64,000 nucleotides of DNA, taken from the NCBI GenBank assembly GCA_910585435.1, contig CAJUEJ010000023.1, positions 1 to 64,000 on the forward strand. Direction: 5' to 3'. Position numbers and translations under genes: made by a program. Below, one piece after another: positions 1-8,971 of the stretch. The notes beneath the pieces were generated by a model that saw only the letters and a list, made by a program, of their open reading frames with translations, did no database searches and was not told the DNA's origin. The stretch's first letter is position 1, and the number at the start of each line of letters is the position of its first letter. Source of the DNA: an uncultured Hungatella sp. Its GTDB lineage: Bacteria; Bacillota; Clostridia; Lachnospirales; Lachnospiraceae.

Positions 1-893
1 AGGACAGAGATATTGCAATGGTATTCCAGAACTACGCTCTGTATCCTCATATGTCCGTATATGACAATATGGCATTTGGTTTGAAACTGAGAAAGACTCC
101 AAAGGATGAGATTGATAAATTAGTACATGAGGCTGCTAAGATCCTTGACCTGGAGCATCTGTTAGACCGTAAGCCGAAGGCTCTTTCCGGTGGTCAGAGA
201 CAGCGTGTTGCTATGGGACGTGCTATCGTACGTAATCCTAAGGTATTCCTGATGGATGAGCCGCTGTCCAACCTGGATGCAAAGCTGAGAGGCCAGATGC
301 GTGTTGAGATCTCCAAGCTCCATCAGAGACTGCAGGCTACCATCATCTACGTAACCCATGACCAGACAGAGGCTATGACTCTGGGTACCAGAATCGTTGT
401 TATGAAGGACGGCGTTATCCAGCAGGTTGACTCTCCTCAGAATCTGTACGACAAACCATGCAACAAGTTCGTTGCCGGATTCATCGGAGCTCCTCAGATG
501 AACATGATCGATGCAGCTGTATCCAAAGACGGTGCAGATGTAAACCTGTCCTTCGGCGGACATAAGATTACTCTTCCTGCAGAGAAGGCAAAGGTTGTAG
601 AGCAGAAGGGCTATGTTGGAAAGACCGTTACTATCGGTATCCGTCCGGAAGATCTGCATGATGACGAGGCATGGCTGACCGGTTCACCCAAGAGCGTTAT
701 CGAAGCTACCATCCGTGTATACGAGCTGTTAGGTGCTGAGGTTAACCTGTACTTTGACATTGATGATTCCCAGTTCATCGCAAGAGTAAATCCGCGTACT
801 ACCGCAAGAGTAGGCAGCATTGTAAAGATTGCCCTGGATATGTCCAAGGTTCATGTATTTGACAAAGACACAGAGCAGGTTGTTTGCAACTAA
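1..893 (+). CDS. CUT1 sugar ABC transporter ATP-binding protein, MsmK/UgpC type (5' partial)
   Basis: Hydrolyses ATP to drive carbohydrate import at the cytoplasmic face of the membrane. The reading frame is open from base 3, so the gene starts before the window and its Walker A is not visible. Seen in order: Q-loop (MVFQNYALYPHMSVYDN), signature LSGGQRQR, Walker B/D-loop FLMDEPLSNLDAKLR, H-loop YVTHDQTEAMTL, and a C-terminal TOBE/OB-like regulatory region ending in VCN. This long C-terminus is typical of the MsmK/MsmX/UgpC group, which is known to serve several permease systems. Three CUT1 permease/binding-protein sets in this window have no ATPase, so a shared role is plausible (inference). 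A terminator follows at once. The family call is very secure; the substrate is not known. Confidence 0.93.
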   Translation, partial: DRDIAMVFQNYALYPHMSVYDNMAFGLKLRKTPKDEIDKLVHEAAKILDLEHLLDRKPKALSGGQRQRVAMGRAIVRNPKVFLMDEPLSNLDAKLRGQMRVEISKLHQRLQATIIYVTHDQTEAMTLGTRIVVMKDGVIQQVDSPQNLYDKPCNKFVAGFIGAPQMNMIDAAVSKDGADVNLSFGGHKITLPAEKAKVVEQKGYVGKTVTIGIRPEDLHDDEAWLTGSPKSVIEATIRVYELLGAEVNLYFDIDDSQFIARVNPRTTARVGSIVKIALDMSKVHVFDKDTEQVVCN

Positions 894-910
894 TCTTAAG
901 AGAAAAATAA

Positions 911-944
911 GCAGGCAAGTATTCATACTTGCTTGCTTTTTTTT
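911..944 (+). terminator. Rho-independent terminator after the ABC ATPase gene
   Basis: An 11-bp stem (911-921 with 926-936, one G-T wobble) with a TTCA loop is followed by eight T residues (937-944). It lies 18 nt after the ATPase stop codon and separates that gene from the regulator downstream. Confidence 0.9.
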
Positions 945-1038
945 GTGTTATGCATTAATATATAATAAGGCGGTCAGCACAGTAAAGGGCAGACCTAATT
1001 GGACAGTTACCATAGAATTACGAAAAGGAGAGTGCGCC

Positions 1039-2127
1039 ATGATATCAAATCAGATCCTTCAGAATGCCATTGACGGGTTAAAGGGAATTACCAGAGTTGA
1101 TCTCTGTGTCTGCGATACGGAAGGAAAAGTGCTTGCCACCACATTTCCGGATGCGGAGGAGAATGAGAATTCTATCCTTGCTTTTGTAGATTCGCCGGCG
1201 GACAGCCAGGTGATTCAGGGCTATCAGTTTTTCAAAGTGTTTGACGAGCATCAGTTAGAATATATATTGCTGGCCAGAGGGCACAGCGAAGATGTCTACA
1301 TGATAGGGAAGCTGGCTGCCTTTCAGATTCAGAATCTTCTGGTAGCTTATAAAGAGCGGTTTGATAAGGACAATTTTATAAAGAATCTTCTGCTGGACAA
1401 TCTTCTGCTGGTGGATATCTATAACCGCGCCAAAAAGCTTCATATTGAGACAAGCGCCAAGCGGGTGGTCTATATCATTGAGACCAAGTATGAGAAGGAT
1501 GCCGGTGCTTTGGAGACAGTGAGAAGCCTGTTTGCCGGCAAGGTAAAGGATTTCATAACCGCAGTGGATGAGAAGAATATCATCCTGGTAAAAGAAGTAA
1601 AGCCAGGGGAGACCCAGGATGATCTGGAGAAGACAGCCAACGTGATTCTGGATATGCTTAACACGGAAGCCATGACGAAAGTCCATGTGGCATTCGGCAC
1701 GGTGGTGGGGGAGATCAAGGAGGTATCCCGCTCCTACAAAGAGGCCAAGATGGCTCTTGATGTGGGCAAGATTTTCTACAGCGATAAGAATGTGATCGCG
1801 TACAGCAGGCTGGGCATCGGCCGTCTCATCTATCAGCTTCCCATTCCTCTGTGCAAGATGTTTATAAAGGAGATCTTCGACGGGAAATCTCCGGATGAAT
1901 TTGACGACGAGACACTGACTACCATCAACAAATTTTTTGAGAACAGCCTGAATGTGTCGGAGACCTCCAGGCAGCTTTACATCCACAGGAATACGCTGGT
2001 TTACCGTCTGGACAAGCTGCAGAAGAGTACCGGGCTGGATCTGCGCACCTTTGAGGATGCCATCACTTTCAAGATTGCCCTTATGGTGGTCAAATATATG
2101 AAGTATATGGAAAATTCAGATTTTTAA
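1039..2127 (+). CDS. CdaR/PucR-type transcriptional regulator
   Basis: A 362-aa DNA-binding regulator. The C-terminus carries the PucR-type helix-turn-helix pattern (FFENSLNVSETSRQLYIHRNTLVYRLDKLQ), which is diagnostic of the CdaR/PucR family. The N-terminal half resembles the sensing region of sugar-diacid regulators, but the ligand is not evident. An upstream in-frame extension to 829 is possible, but it would overlap the ATPase gene. ATG 1039 has an AAAAGGAG box 8 nt upstream and is preferred. It is followed 16 nt later by ftsE with no obvious terminator, so read-through is possible. Family sure, target unknown. Confidence 0.8.
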   Translation: MISNQILQNAIDGLKGITRVDLCVCDTEGKVLATTFPDAEENENSILAFVDSPADSQVIQGYQFFKVFDEHQLEYILLARGHSEDVYMIGKLAAFQIQNLLVAYKERFDKDNFIKNLLLDNLLLVDIYNRAKKLHIETSAKRVVYIIETKYEKDAGALETVRSLFAGKVKDFITAVDEKNIILVKEVKPGETQDDLEKTANVILDMLNTEAMTKVHVAFGTVVGEIKEVSRSYKEAKMALDVGKIFYSDKNVIAYSRLGIGRLIYQLPIPLCKMFIKEIFDGKSPDEFDDETLTTINKFFENSLNVSETSRQLYIHRNTLVYRLDKLQKSTGLDLRTFEDAITFKIALMVVKYMKYMENSDF

Positions 2128-2143
2128 AAGACCGGAGAACAGA

Positions 2144-2830
2144 ATGATAGAGATTTCAAATATATGTAAGACATACGATGCCGGCAACAAGGCATTGAAA
2201 AATGTGAATATAACCATTGAGGACGGGGAATTTGTATTTATCATGGGCCGCAGCGGCTCAGGAAAGTCAACCCTTGTAAAGCTGCTTTTAAAGGAGGTAG
2301 AGCCCACCTCCGGCAGGATTGTGGTAAATGATATGAATCTGGGAAAGATGCCCAGAAGGTATGTTCCAAAGTACCGGCGGAGGCTGGGGGTGGTCTTTCA
2401 GGATTTCCGTCTGTTAAAGGACAGGAACGTGTATGAGAATGTGGCGTTTGCCCAGAGGATTATCGGGACTTCCACGAGAAGAATCAAAGAGTCTGTTCCT
2501 GCCATGCTGCAGATGGTAGGGCTTTCGGCAAAGTATAAGATGTTTCCCCAGCAGCTGTCCGGAGGGGAGCAGCAGCGTGTGGCCATTGCCCGTGCGCTGA
2601 TCAACCGTCCGGAGGTTCTTCTGGCAGATGAACCTACAGGTAACCTGGACAATCACAATGCGATAGAGATTATGAAGCTTCTGGATGAGATTAACCGTAT
2701 GGGTACCACCGTGGTGGTGGTTACCCACAGCCAGGAGATTGTAGACAGGATGCAGAAGCGGGTCATTGTCATGGAGCGCGGATGTGTGGTAAGTGATGAG
2801 ATAGAAGGCGGATATTTACATGAGGATTAG
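2144..2830 (+). CDS. ftsE: Cell division ATP-binding protein FtsE
   Basis: A 228-aa ABC ATPase that pairs with FtsX and, in Firmicutes, activates peptidoglycan hydrolases at the membrane. Walker A GRSGSGKST lies at about residues 35-43, signature LSGGEQQR near 137, and Walker B VLLADEPTGNLDN near 160. Length and the ADEPTGNLD motif are those of the FtsE/LolD/MacB group; the FtsX gene overlapping its 3' end by 11 nt fixes it as FtsE. Start ATG has a GGAG box. Translational coupling to ftsX is likely. Confidence 0.95.
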   Translation: MIEISNICKTYDAGNKALKNVNITIEDGEFVFIMGRSGSGKSTLVKLLLKEVEPTSGRIVVNDMNLGKMPRRYVPKYRRRLGVVFQDFRLLKDRNVYENVAFAQRIIGTSTRRIKESVPAMLQMVGLSAKYKMFPQQLSGGEQQRVAIARALINRPEVLLADEPTGNLDNHNAIEIMKLLDEINRMGTTVVVVTHSQEIVDRMQKRVIVMERGCVVSDEIEGGYLHED

Positions 2831-3728
2831 TACATTTTGGTATTGTCTGAAACAAGGCATCATAAATATATGCAGAAACGTTTGGTTTTCTCTGGCATCG
2901 GTTGCAACGATTTCTGCGTGTATTTTTTTGTTCTGTATGTTTTTCAGTATTATAACCAATGTGAGGAACATGGTTTACAATGTGGAGACCACGGTGGGTA
3001 TTTCCATATTTTTTGATGAGAGCCTGTCGGAAAGCCAGATCCATGCCATCGGGGATGAGATAGGCCGGCGCAGCGAAGTGAGAGAAATGCAGTTTACCTC
3101 CAAGGACGAGGCCTGGGAGACCTTCTCTAAGGACTATTTTGCAGGCGTGGAGGATCTGGTGGAAGGGTTTATGGAGGATAATCCTCTGGCCGGATCGTCT
3201 TCCTATCAGATATTTTTAAACGATATCTCCCAGCAGGAAGAATTCGTGGCTTATCTGGAGAGTGTAGACGGGATTCGCCGGATCAACTATTCCAACAGTG
3301 CGGCAGACGGCCTTACCAGCTTTAATACCATTGTAGGGCTTCTGTCTGTTGTGATTATCGGAGTGCTTCTGGCAGTATCCGTGTTCCTTATAAGCAACAC
3401 CATCAATGTGGCGGCGGCTTTCAGGAAGAATGAGAACCAGATCATGCGCTATATCGGGGCCACTAACTATATGATCCGTGCGCCTTTTGTGGTGGAGGGA
3501 ATTGTCATAGGTCTTTTGGGAGCCGCTATTCCCCTGATTTTCATGTATTATCTGTACAGCCGGATCATAGCTTATGTTGCCCACAATTTTCAGATTTTGT
3601 CCGGGATTTTCCAGATCCTTCCACTGGAGGAGATATTTCCCTATATGGCGGGAACCGCTGTTCTTCTGGGATTGGGAATCGGATTTTTTGCAAGCTTCTT
3701 TACCATTCGAAAACACTTGAAGGTGTAA
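2820..3728 (+). CDS. ftsX: Cell division protein FtsX, permease-like
   Basis: A 302-aa membrane protein forming the FtsEX complex. One N-terminal transmembrane helix (about residues 20-45) is followed by an extracellular domain (about 50-165) and then three helices (about 170-195, 222-245, 270-295), the standard FtsX layout. The start ATG lies inside ftsE (11-nt overlap), so the two are translationally coupled. The extracellular domain would contact a hydrolase or its adaptor. No hydrolase gene is adjacent, but the next gene is a secreted-type S41 protease. Confidence 0.94.
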   Translation: MRISTFWYCLKQGIINICRNVWFSLASVATISACIFLFCMFFSIITNVRNMVYNVETTVGISIFFDESLSESQIHAIGDEIGRRSEVREMQFTSKDEAWETFSKDYFAGVEDLVEGFMEDNPLAGSSSYQIFLNDISQQEEFVAYLESVDGIRRINYSNSAADGLTSFNTIVGLLSVVIIGVLLAVSVFLISNTINVAAAFRKNENQIMRYIGATNYMIRAPFVVEGIVIGLLGAAIPLIFMYYLYSRIIAYVAHNFQILSGIFQILPLEEIFPYMAGTAVLLGLGIGFFASFFTIRKHLKV

Positions 3729-3795
3729 AGGGGACTTAAGGGTACATAAAAGGCAGGTTGGTATATTATGGCTCGCGAATGGGAATATTAAGCCC

Positions 3796-3959
3796 TAGAG
3801 CGTGTTTGAAAATTCATTCCCATCATCTGCACGCCCCACTTTGCGGGAAATTTGGCCCTCATTCGGTCAACGTAGCCCACTACGCCTCCCTTATTTGGAT
3901 CCAATTTCCCACAAACTGTGACGCACATCTGACGGAAAGCAATTTTCAAACACGCTCTA
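3796..3959. repeat. 164-bp near-perfect palindrome between ftsX and the S41 protease gene
   Basis: Outer arms 3796-3814 and 3941-3959 are 19-bp perfect inverted repeats (TAGAGCGTGTTTGAAAATT type). The complementarity continues imperfectly to the centre, where CGTAG-CCCA-CTACG (3871-3884) forms a tip exactly at the midpoint. The whole element would fold as one long RNA or DNA hairpin. It ends directly before the GAGGAG ribosome binding site (3961-3966) of the protease gene. There is no credible coding sequence inside. It is probably a MITE or REP-like mobile repeat; no second copy was seen in this window. Confidence 0.85.
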
Positions 3960-3972
3960 AGAGGAGACAGAA

Positions 3973-5355
3973 ATGGAAAATAAAGAGACAAAGAATAAAT
4001 TTTGGAAGGGCGTCCTGGTAGGGGCGCTGGTAACGGCATTTGTAGGGCTGATTATTGTGGGAGTGTCTGCCGGGATATTCCTTATCGGACGGACGGTGAT
4101 TGATAACCAGGTTGAGACACAGGAGGCGGACAACAGCATAAACAGCAGCCCGAGAGTTGATTTCCAGCAGATCAATGCCAAGCTGATGTATATAGAGAAT
4201 ATTATAAACCAGCTTTTTTTGTTTGAGGAGGATGGGGAGAAGATAGAGGACGGCATCTATCTGGGGATGATGTACGGCCTGGAGGATCCCTATTCCGTAT
4301 ATTATAATGAAGAGAATTATAAATCGCTGATCGAGGAAACCATAGGAGAGTACTGCGGAATCGGAGCCATGGTTCAGCAGAACCGGACGACAGGAATCAT
4401 GACCATCACCAAGGTGTTTGAAGGCGCCCCGGCGCTGGAGGCGGGAATGCTTCCCGGAGATATTATCTACATGGTAGAGGATGAGGAAGTGACAGGGAAG
4501 GAACTGGATCTGGTGGTGAAAGAGAATATCCGCGGCGAGGAAGGCACCTTTGTAAATATCACGGTTCTCCGGGGGGAAAGTTCGGAGGAAGTGAAGCTGA
4601 AGGTAGAGAGGCGGAAGATCGAAGTGCCTACAGTGGAATATCAGATGCTGGAGGATAAGGTAGGATATATATATGTGATGCAGTTTGAGGAGGTGACGGC
4701 ACAGCAGTTTAAGGATGCGGTTGATGATCTGGAGAAGCAGGGGATGGAAAAGCTGCTTGTGGATATGCGCAACAACCCAGGCGGCGTTCTTGATACGGCA
4801 GTAGAGATGCTTGCTTACGTTCTTCCGGAAGATAAGATGGACGGAATGCTAATCTATACGAAGGATAAGAATGAAAAGGGAGAACGGTATTTCTGTAAGG
4901 ACGGGCAGATCATAAAGGAATCGGACGACGGATATGCGGATAACCGGTATCCGAAAAAGGATGACCATGAGCTGACAGTGCCGATGGCTGTTCTGGTAAA
5001 CGGGAACTCGGCCAGCGCTGCGGAGGTGTTTACCGGGGCAGTGCAGGACTATGAGGCAGGAATCGCCGTGGGAACACAGACCTTCGGAAAAGGGATTGTG
5101 CAGCAGCTGGTTCCTCTGGGAGACGGAACGGCAATTAAGCTGACTACCTCCCACTACTATACGCCCAGCGGGTTTGACCTTCACGGAAAGGGGTTGGAGC
5201 CGGATGTGGAAGTGGATCTGAACGAGGAGCTGAAGACTAAGGCTGTAGTGGAGCTGAGTGAGGATAACCAGGTGAAGGCGGCTATTGAGGCCCTTGAGAA
5301 GATAGAACCGGAAAGCATGAAGACGGATATTCAGAAGCTGAAGGTGAGTAAGTAA
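3973..5355 (+). CDS. C-terminal processing peptidase, S41 family (CtpA-like)
   Basis: A 460-aa serine protease, membrane-anchored with the active domain outside the cell. A transmembrane segment lies at about residues 12-38, a PDZ domain at about 120-205 (GIGAMV... GAPALEAGMLPGDII) and the S41 domain at about 215-415. The Ser/Lys dyad is readable: S348 in GNSASAAE and K373 in TFGKG, 25 residues apart as in known CtpA/D1P enzymes. The start ATG has a GAGGAG box touching the end of the 164-bp palindrome, so that hairpin could affect its translation. Co-location with ftsEX suggests a role in envelope or division protein turnover (inference). Confidence 0.93.
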   Translation: MENKETKNKFWKGVLVGALVTAFVGLIIVGVSAGIFLIGRTVIDNQVETQEADNSINSSPRVDFQQINAKLMYIENIINQLFLFEEDGEKIEDGIYLGMMYGLEDPYSVYYNEENYKSLIEETIGEYCGIGAMVQQNRTTGIMTITKVFEGAPALEAGMLPGDIIYMVEDEEVTGKELDLVVKENIRGEEGTFVNITVLRGESSEEVKLKVERRKIEVPTVEYQMLEDKVGYIYVMQFEEVTAQQFKDAVDDLEKQGMEKLLVDMRNNPGGVLDTAVEMLAYVLPEDKMDGMLIYTKDKNEKGERYFCKDGQIIKESDDGYADNRYPKKDDHELTVPMAVLVNGNSASAAEVFTGAVQDYEAGIAVGTQTFGKGIVQQLVPLGDGTAIKLTTSHYYTPSGFDLHGKGLEPDVEVDLNEELKTKAVVELSEDNQVKAAIEALEKIEPESMKTDIQKLKVSK

Positions 5356-5433
5356 GAGGGCAGTGTTCAGAGGATATGCGGATTGTTTGTAAAAGCGGTA
5401 AAGAAGTGAGAAAGGCACATGAGGTTAAGCGAG

Positions 5434-5470
5434 AAGGAGGCGGTCGGTGACCGCCTCCTTGCTTTGGTAG
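5434..5470. terminator. Convergent-region hairpin terminator
   Basis: A perfect 12-bp stem (5434-5445 with 5449-5460) with a GGT loop lies between the plus-strand protease gene and the minus-strand permease gene. Only a short T-tract follows (GCTTTGG), so the stem is strong but the U-run is weak. It may act in both directions. Confidence 0.6.
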
Positions 5471-5509
5471 TGTCTGACGACGAATGCTTCATAGGAAATT
5501 GTTCTTTCC

Positions 5510-6355
5510 TTACTCTTTCACACCGCCCAGGGTCACGCCTGCGATGATGTACTTGGAGAGGAACAGATATACAAGGATAATAGGAACGATGGCCACCATT
5601 ATCATCGTGTAAATCTTGCCCATATCGAAGTTCATGTAGTCGGCGCCGCGGAGGGTGGCGATCAGGATGGGGACGGTCATCTTGTTCTTGGACTGGATCA
5701 CCAGGGCAGGAACAAAGTAGTTATTCCACGAACCGACGAAGGTAAAGATTGCCTGCACTGCAATAGCCGGTTTGGTAATGGGGAGAACGATTTTGTTGAA
5801 GGTTCTGAACTCCCCGGAGCCGTCGATTCTTGCTGCCTCTACCAGTGACAAGGGAAGAGAGGACTGAAGGTAGCTGTACATAAAGTAGAACACGGACGGG
5901 GATGCGATTGACGGTATAATCAGCGGAAGCAGGGAGTCATACATTCCCATATTCGTAATCAAACGCAGGAAACCCATTGCCGTAACCTGGGTGGGCATCA
6001 CAAGGATCGCCATGATAAAGGTAAAGGCTGCTTTCTTTAGCTTGAAATCATATGCGTAGAGGCCGTAAGCTGTCAGGGCTGAAAAGTAGGTACAGATGGC
6101 CGCGCTGGAACCGGAGACAATCAGGCTGTTTAAGATTCCGCGGAACATAGGAAAGGTTCCGTCGTTGGCTACACTGCTTAAGTTTTTGAACAGATAGCTG
6201 CCTGGCAGTGCCGAAAATCCTTTCTGCAGGTCTGCATGAGAACGTGTGGCGTTAACAAACAGGATGTAGAAGAAAAACAGGCACATGAATGACAGGATAA
6301 TCAGTACCACATGGGCGAAAATACTGCGTGCATAACTTGGTCCTTTTGATTTCAT
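5510..6355 (-). CDS. CUT1 sugar ABC transporter permease, MalG/AraQ type
   Basis: A 281-aa inner-membrane permease with six predicted helices. The EAA-type cytoplasmic loop for ATPase contact is visible as EAARIDGSGEFRTFNKIVLPITKPA, and the C-terminus GVTLGGVKE is typical of MalG-like proteins. The open frame extends upstream to 6424 into the preceding permease gene, but ATG 6355 (MKSKGPSYARS) has an AGGGG box and only a 4-nt gap from the upstream stop, so it is chosen. It is the last gene of the binding protein-permease-permease operon that diverges from two GH94 phosphorylase genes. Confidence 0.9.
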   Translation of the reverse strand: MKSKGPSYARSIFAHVVLIILSFMCLFFFYILFVNATRSHADLQKGFSALPGSYLFKNLSSVANDGTFPMFRGILNSLIVSGSSAAICTYFSALTAYGLYAYDFKLKKAAFTFIMAILVMPTQVTAMGFLRLITNMGMYDSLLPLIIPSIASPSVFYFMYSYLQSSLPLSLVEAARIDGSGEFRTFNKIVLPITKPAIAVQAIFTFVGSWNNYFVPALVIQSKNKMTVPILIATLRGADYMNFDMGKIYTMIMVAIVPIILVYLFLSKYIIAGVTLGGVKE

Positions 6356-6359
6356 AAGC

Positions 6360-7310
6360 TTATCCCCTCTTTCCCTTTTTCGCTTTTTTTGCTGCTGCTT
6401 TGGAGCCGTCCGGATCCTGGTCATTGGTTATCCGGTATACAAGGAAGCACAGGATACCGCTGACAATAAAGAGGTAAACAGATAATGCGCCTGCCATGCC
6501 GTAGTTTTTGCTCTTTAAATGACTGTTTAAGAACATGATTAACGTCATGGAGGTACGGTCCGGCGTTCCCTGCCCGTTGGTTAAGATCTGGGGAACATCG
6601 AACATCTGAAGTCCGCCGATGATGGAAGTAATCAGTGTATAAGTAAGAATCGGGCGGATCAGAGGAAGGGTAATGGAGAAAAACCTCTGAAAACTGTTGC
6701 AGCCGTCTAACTCGGAGGCCTCAAAGATATCCGGGCTGATGCCCATGATTGCGGCCATAAGCATAATGGTGGTATTTCCAAACCACATCAAAAAGTTCAT
6801 CAATCCTACCAGTGACCGGGTTCCCAACACGGATCCCAGGAAATCAACAGGCTTTTTAATCCACCCCATGGACATAAGGATGGCGTTGATGGGGCCGTTG
6901 GTTGAGAACATGGTGAAGAACAGCATGGCAAAGGCGGATGCCATAATCAGGTTGGGAAGATAGATCACCACTTTAAAAAACTGGGTTCCGTGGATTTTCA
7001 GGCGGGTATCCACAAACCATTCCGCCAGCACCAGGGCAATGACAATCTGCGGGATAAATCCGATGATCCACAGAATCAGGGTGTTGCCAGCGTATTTGAG
7101 CATGTCTGACTGCAGCAGGCTGGCGAAATTTTCAAGTCCGATAAAACGGGGGCCGATTTCTTTGATGCCTGACCGATAGTATTCATAGAAGCTATACCGC
7201 ACCGTATCCACCAGAGGGATAAACGAGAAGATGAAAAAGCATAAAAAGAACGGAAGAATAAAGATATATCCCCACTTTGAATAATCAACTTTTTTACGTT
7301 TTGATTTCAT
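6360..7310 (-). CDS. CUT1 sugar ABC transporter permease, MalF/UgpA type
   Basis: A 316-aa membrane protein. The first helix (IFILPFFLCFFIFSFIPLV) follows a basic N-terminus, about six helices follow, and the EAA loop reads EASELDGCNSFQRFFSITLPLIRP. The C-terminus is very lysine-rich (KKAKKGKRG). It sits between the binding-protein gene and the second permease gene in one minus-strand operon. No ATPase gene is present in the operon. Substrate inferred from the neighbouring GH94 enzymes: a beta-glucoside disaccharide or oligosaccharide. Confidence 0.9.
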   Translation of the reverse strand: MKSKRKKVDYSKWGYIFILPFFLCFFIFSFIPLVDTVRYSFYEYYRSGIKEIGPRFIGLENFASLLQSDMLKYAGNTLILWIIGFIPQIVIALVLAEWFVDTRLKIHGTQFFKVVIYLPNLIMASAFAMLFFTMFSTNGPINAILMSMGWIKKPVDFLGSVLGTRSLVGLMNFLMWFGNTTIMLMAAIMGISPDIFEASELDGCNSFQRFFSITLPLIRPILTYTLITSIIGGLQMFDVPQILTNGQGTPDRTSMTLIMFLNSHLKSKNYGMAGALSVYLFIVSGILCFLVYRITNDQDPDGSKAAAKKAKKGKRG

Positions 7311-7340
7311 ATACTTACCATCCCTTCTTTTGGGTTGCTC

Positions 7341-8715
7341 TTATTCCGGCCACTGAATTTGTGTGATCTCCGGATAACGTTCCATGATTGCGGTTTCAAA
7401 GTTTGCTTTTGCCCTGTCAAAATCAACCTGTCCCTGGAAATAATCACTGAAGGAATTCTGAATCAGTTCTACGCAGCCCTGGTCATAGGCGGAAAGGGGA
7501 GCCATGACAATATTCTCTGCAACAGGAGCAAAATATGTAAATGCATTCTGGCCGCCCAGGAAATCAGAGGAGAAGCTGGCGTCATCTGCAGCCGCCTGCA
7601 TACTGCTCTGGGTATTGGTGAAATCGGAAAATTCCTTGGATATCTTTAACAGGTTTTCCTTGTCCGCCGTTACGGAAAGAATGATATCCTTCACATGCTG
7701 CGGATTGTCAGTGCCCGTACATGCGTGGACATAGGAACCGCCCCAATTGTATTCCTGGGGGGGGTTGTGTAACGGCCCATGCACCGTCTCCGCCGTCCCA
7801 GTTAGGCTTCAATGTGAAATCAATTCCCCAGGCCGGGAAAAGGAATGCAAATACTTTGGATGCGGAGCCCATGGACTGGTTCCAGTCTGCGTTCCACTGG
7901 CCTTTTACGGTCTTGTCAAGGTAGCCGGCATCCAGCCATTCCTTGGAATCCTTTACCCAATCCATAATCTTCTGGTCAACATTGATAACGGTTTCTCCCG
8001 GATTTACCCATGGCTGGGAGATGCTGTTGCCATATAGCCGGAAGGTATCTGCATAGGAAGCGAAGGTGTAATATCCTTTTGCTGAAAGTTCCTCAGCAGT
8101 GGTCTTTATCGTATCCCAGTCTTTTACTTTTTCTCCCACAGTCTCCGGATCGTCGGTGCCGAAGACATCCTTGGCAATATCCCGCCGGTACACCAGAAGA
8201 CCGGGGCAGCACTGCCATGTGGAACCTCTCTGAACGCCGTTGGAGTCTGAGGCGGTTACCTTTGTAAAGGAGTACTGGTCAGCCAGGTCCTTGTCAGGGT
8301 CAATGCCAAGATCCACAAGAGGCATGGCCACATCTGCATCTGCATCCGTATATTTGTTTACATAATCGGTTTCTGATAAGAAGATATCAACTTTATTGTC
8401 AGCTGCCGCGTCTGCCTGGCCTAAAAGCGCTTCGTCAAGCTTCTGCTGGTAGACGCCGTCCTGGTTGGGATTGATGATCCAGTGGATCTCCGTGCCGTCC
8501 TTTAAGGTGGTAACTGTGCCGTCCTTGGAAGTCTCCTGCACTTCGGGATATACTGCTTCCACACGCTCCCGGAATTCATTATTCCAGCAGTAAATGTTGA
8601 TTACCTTGCCTTCTTCTGATGTTCCTGCGCCGGAACCGGAAGAACCACTGCAGCCTGCCAGAGAACCGGCGGCCATCGCTGCCGTTAATAAAATACTGAG
8701 TGTTCTTTTTTTCAT
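7341..8715 (-). pseudogene. Sugar-binding lipoprotein of the ABC importer, interrupted by a frameshift in a G/C run
   Basis: The start is ATG 8715 with an AAGGAGG box. Residues 1-22 form a lipoprotein signal peptide with lipobox LAGC (C22), followed by a Ser/Gly linker and a solute-binding protein fold. At 7757-7764 a run of eight C (minus strand) shifts the frame after AVTQPP. One strand continues out of frame and stops at 7708. Removing one C restores TQPPQEYNWGGS and an open frame to the stop at 7341, for about 457 residues in total, the usual length for this family. Only this one lesion is seen, so a sequencing error, reversible slippage (phase variation) or a recent mutation are all possible. 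The permeases downstream are intact. Confidence 0.85.
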
Positions 8716-8795
8716 GTCAAAATCCTCCTTTTTTTGAGATATGCTCTCATACTTGGTTGCTAACATGGCTGAATTATAGCGTAAATCATGTGGGA

Positions 8796-8825
8796 GATAT
8801 ATTATAGATTTTAACAAAATGTCAA
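8796..8825 (-). promoter_or_regulatory. Candidate promoter for the ABC importer operon
   Basis: On the minus strand TTGACA (complement of 8820-8825) is followed after 18 nt by TATATC (complement of 8796-8801), about 80 nt before the binding-protein start. The spacing is slightly long. In the same divergent 256-bp region a repeated ATGATGCAT motif occurs near 8830 and 8938, a possible regulator site. Confidence 0.4.
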
Positions 8826-8971
8826 ATTCATGATGCATTTTTTGATTTTTGCATCTAGCCGGAGTACTAGTTTTTTTAGGTCATGATTCTGATATTTTTC
8901 ACCTGTTTTTTATTTCTTTTAAACCTGATTTTTTATATGATGCATACAAAAAGCAGAAAGGAGTATAAAAA

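Noticed and set aside
3758..4021. Short frames on both strands across the palindrome
   Set aside because: The mirrored translations come from the palindrome itself; no coding signal.
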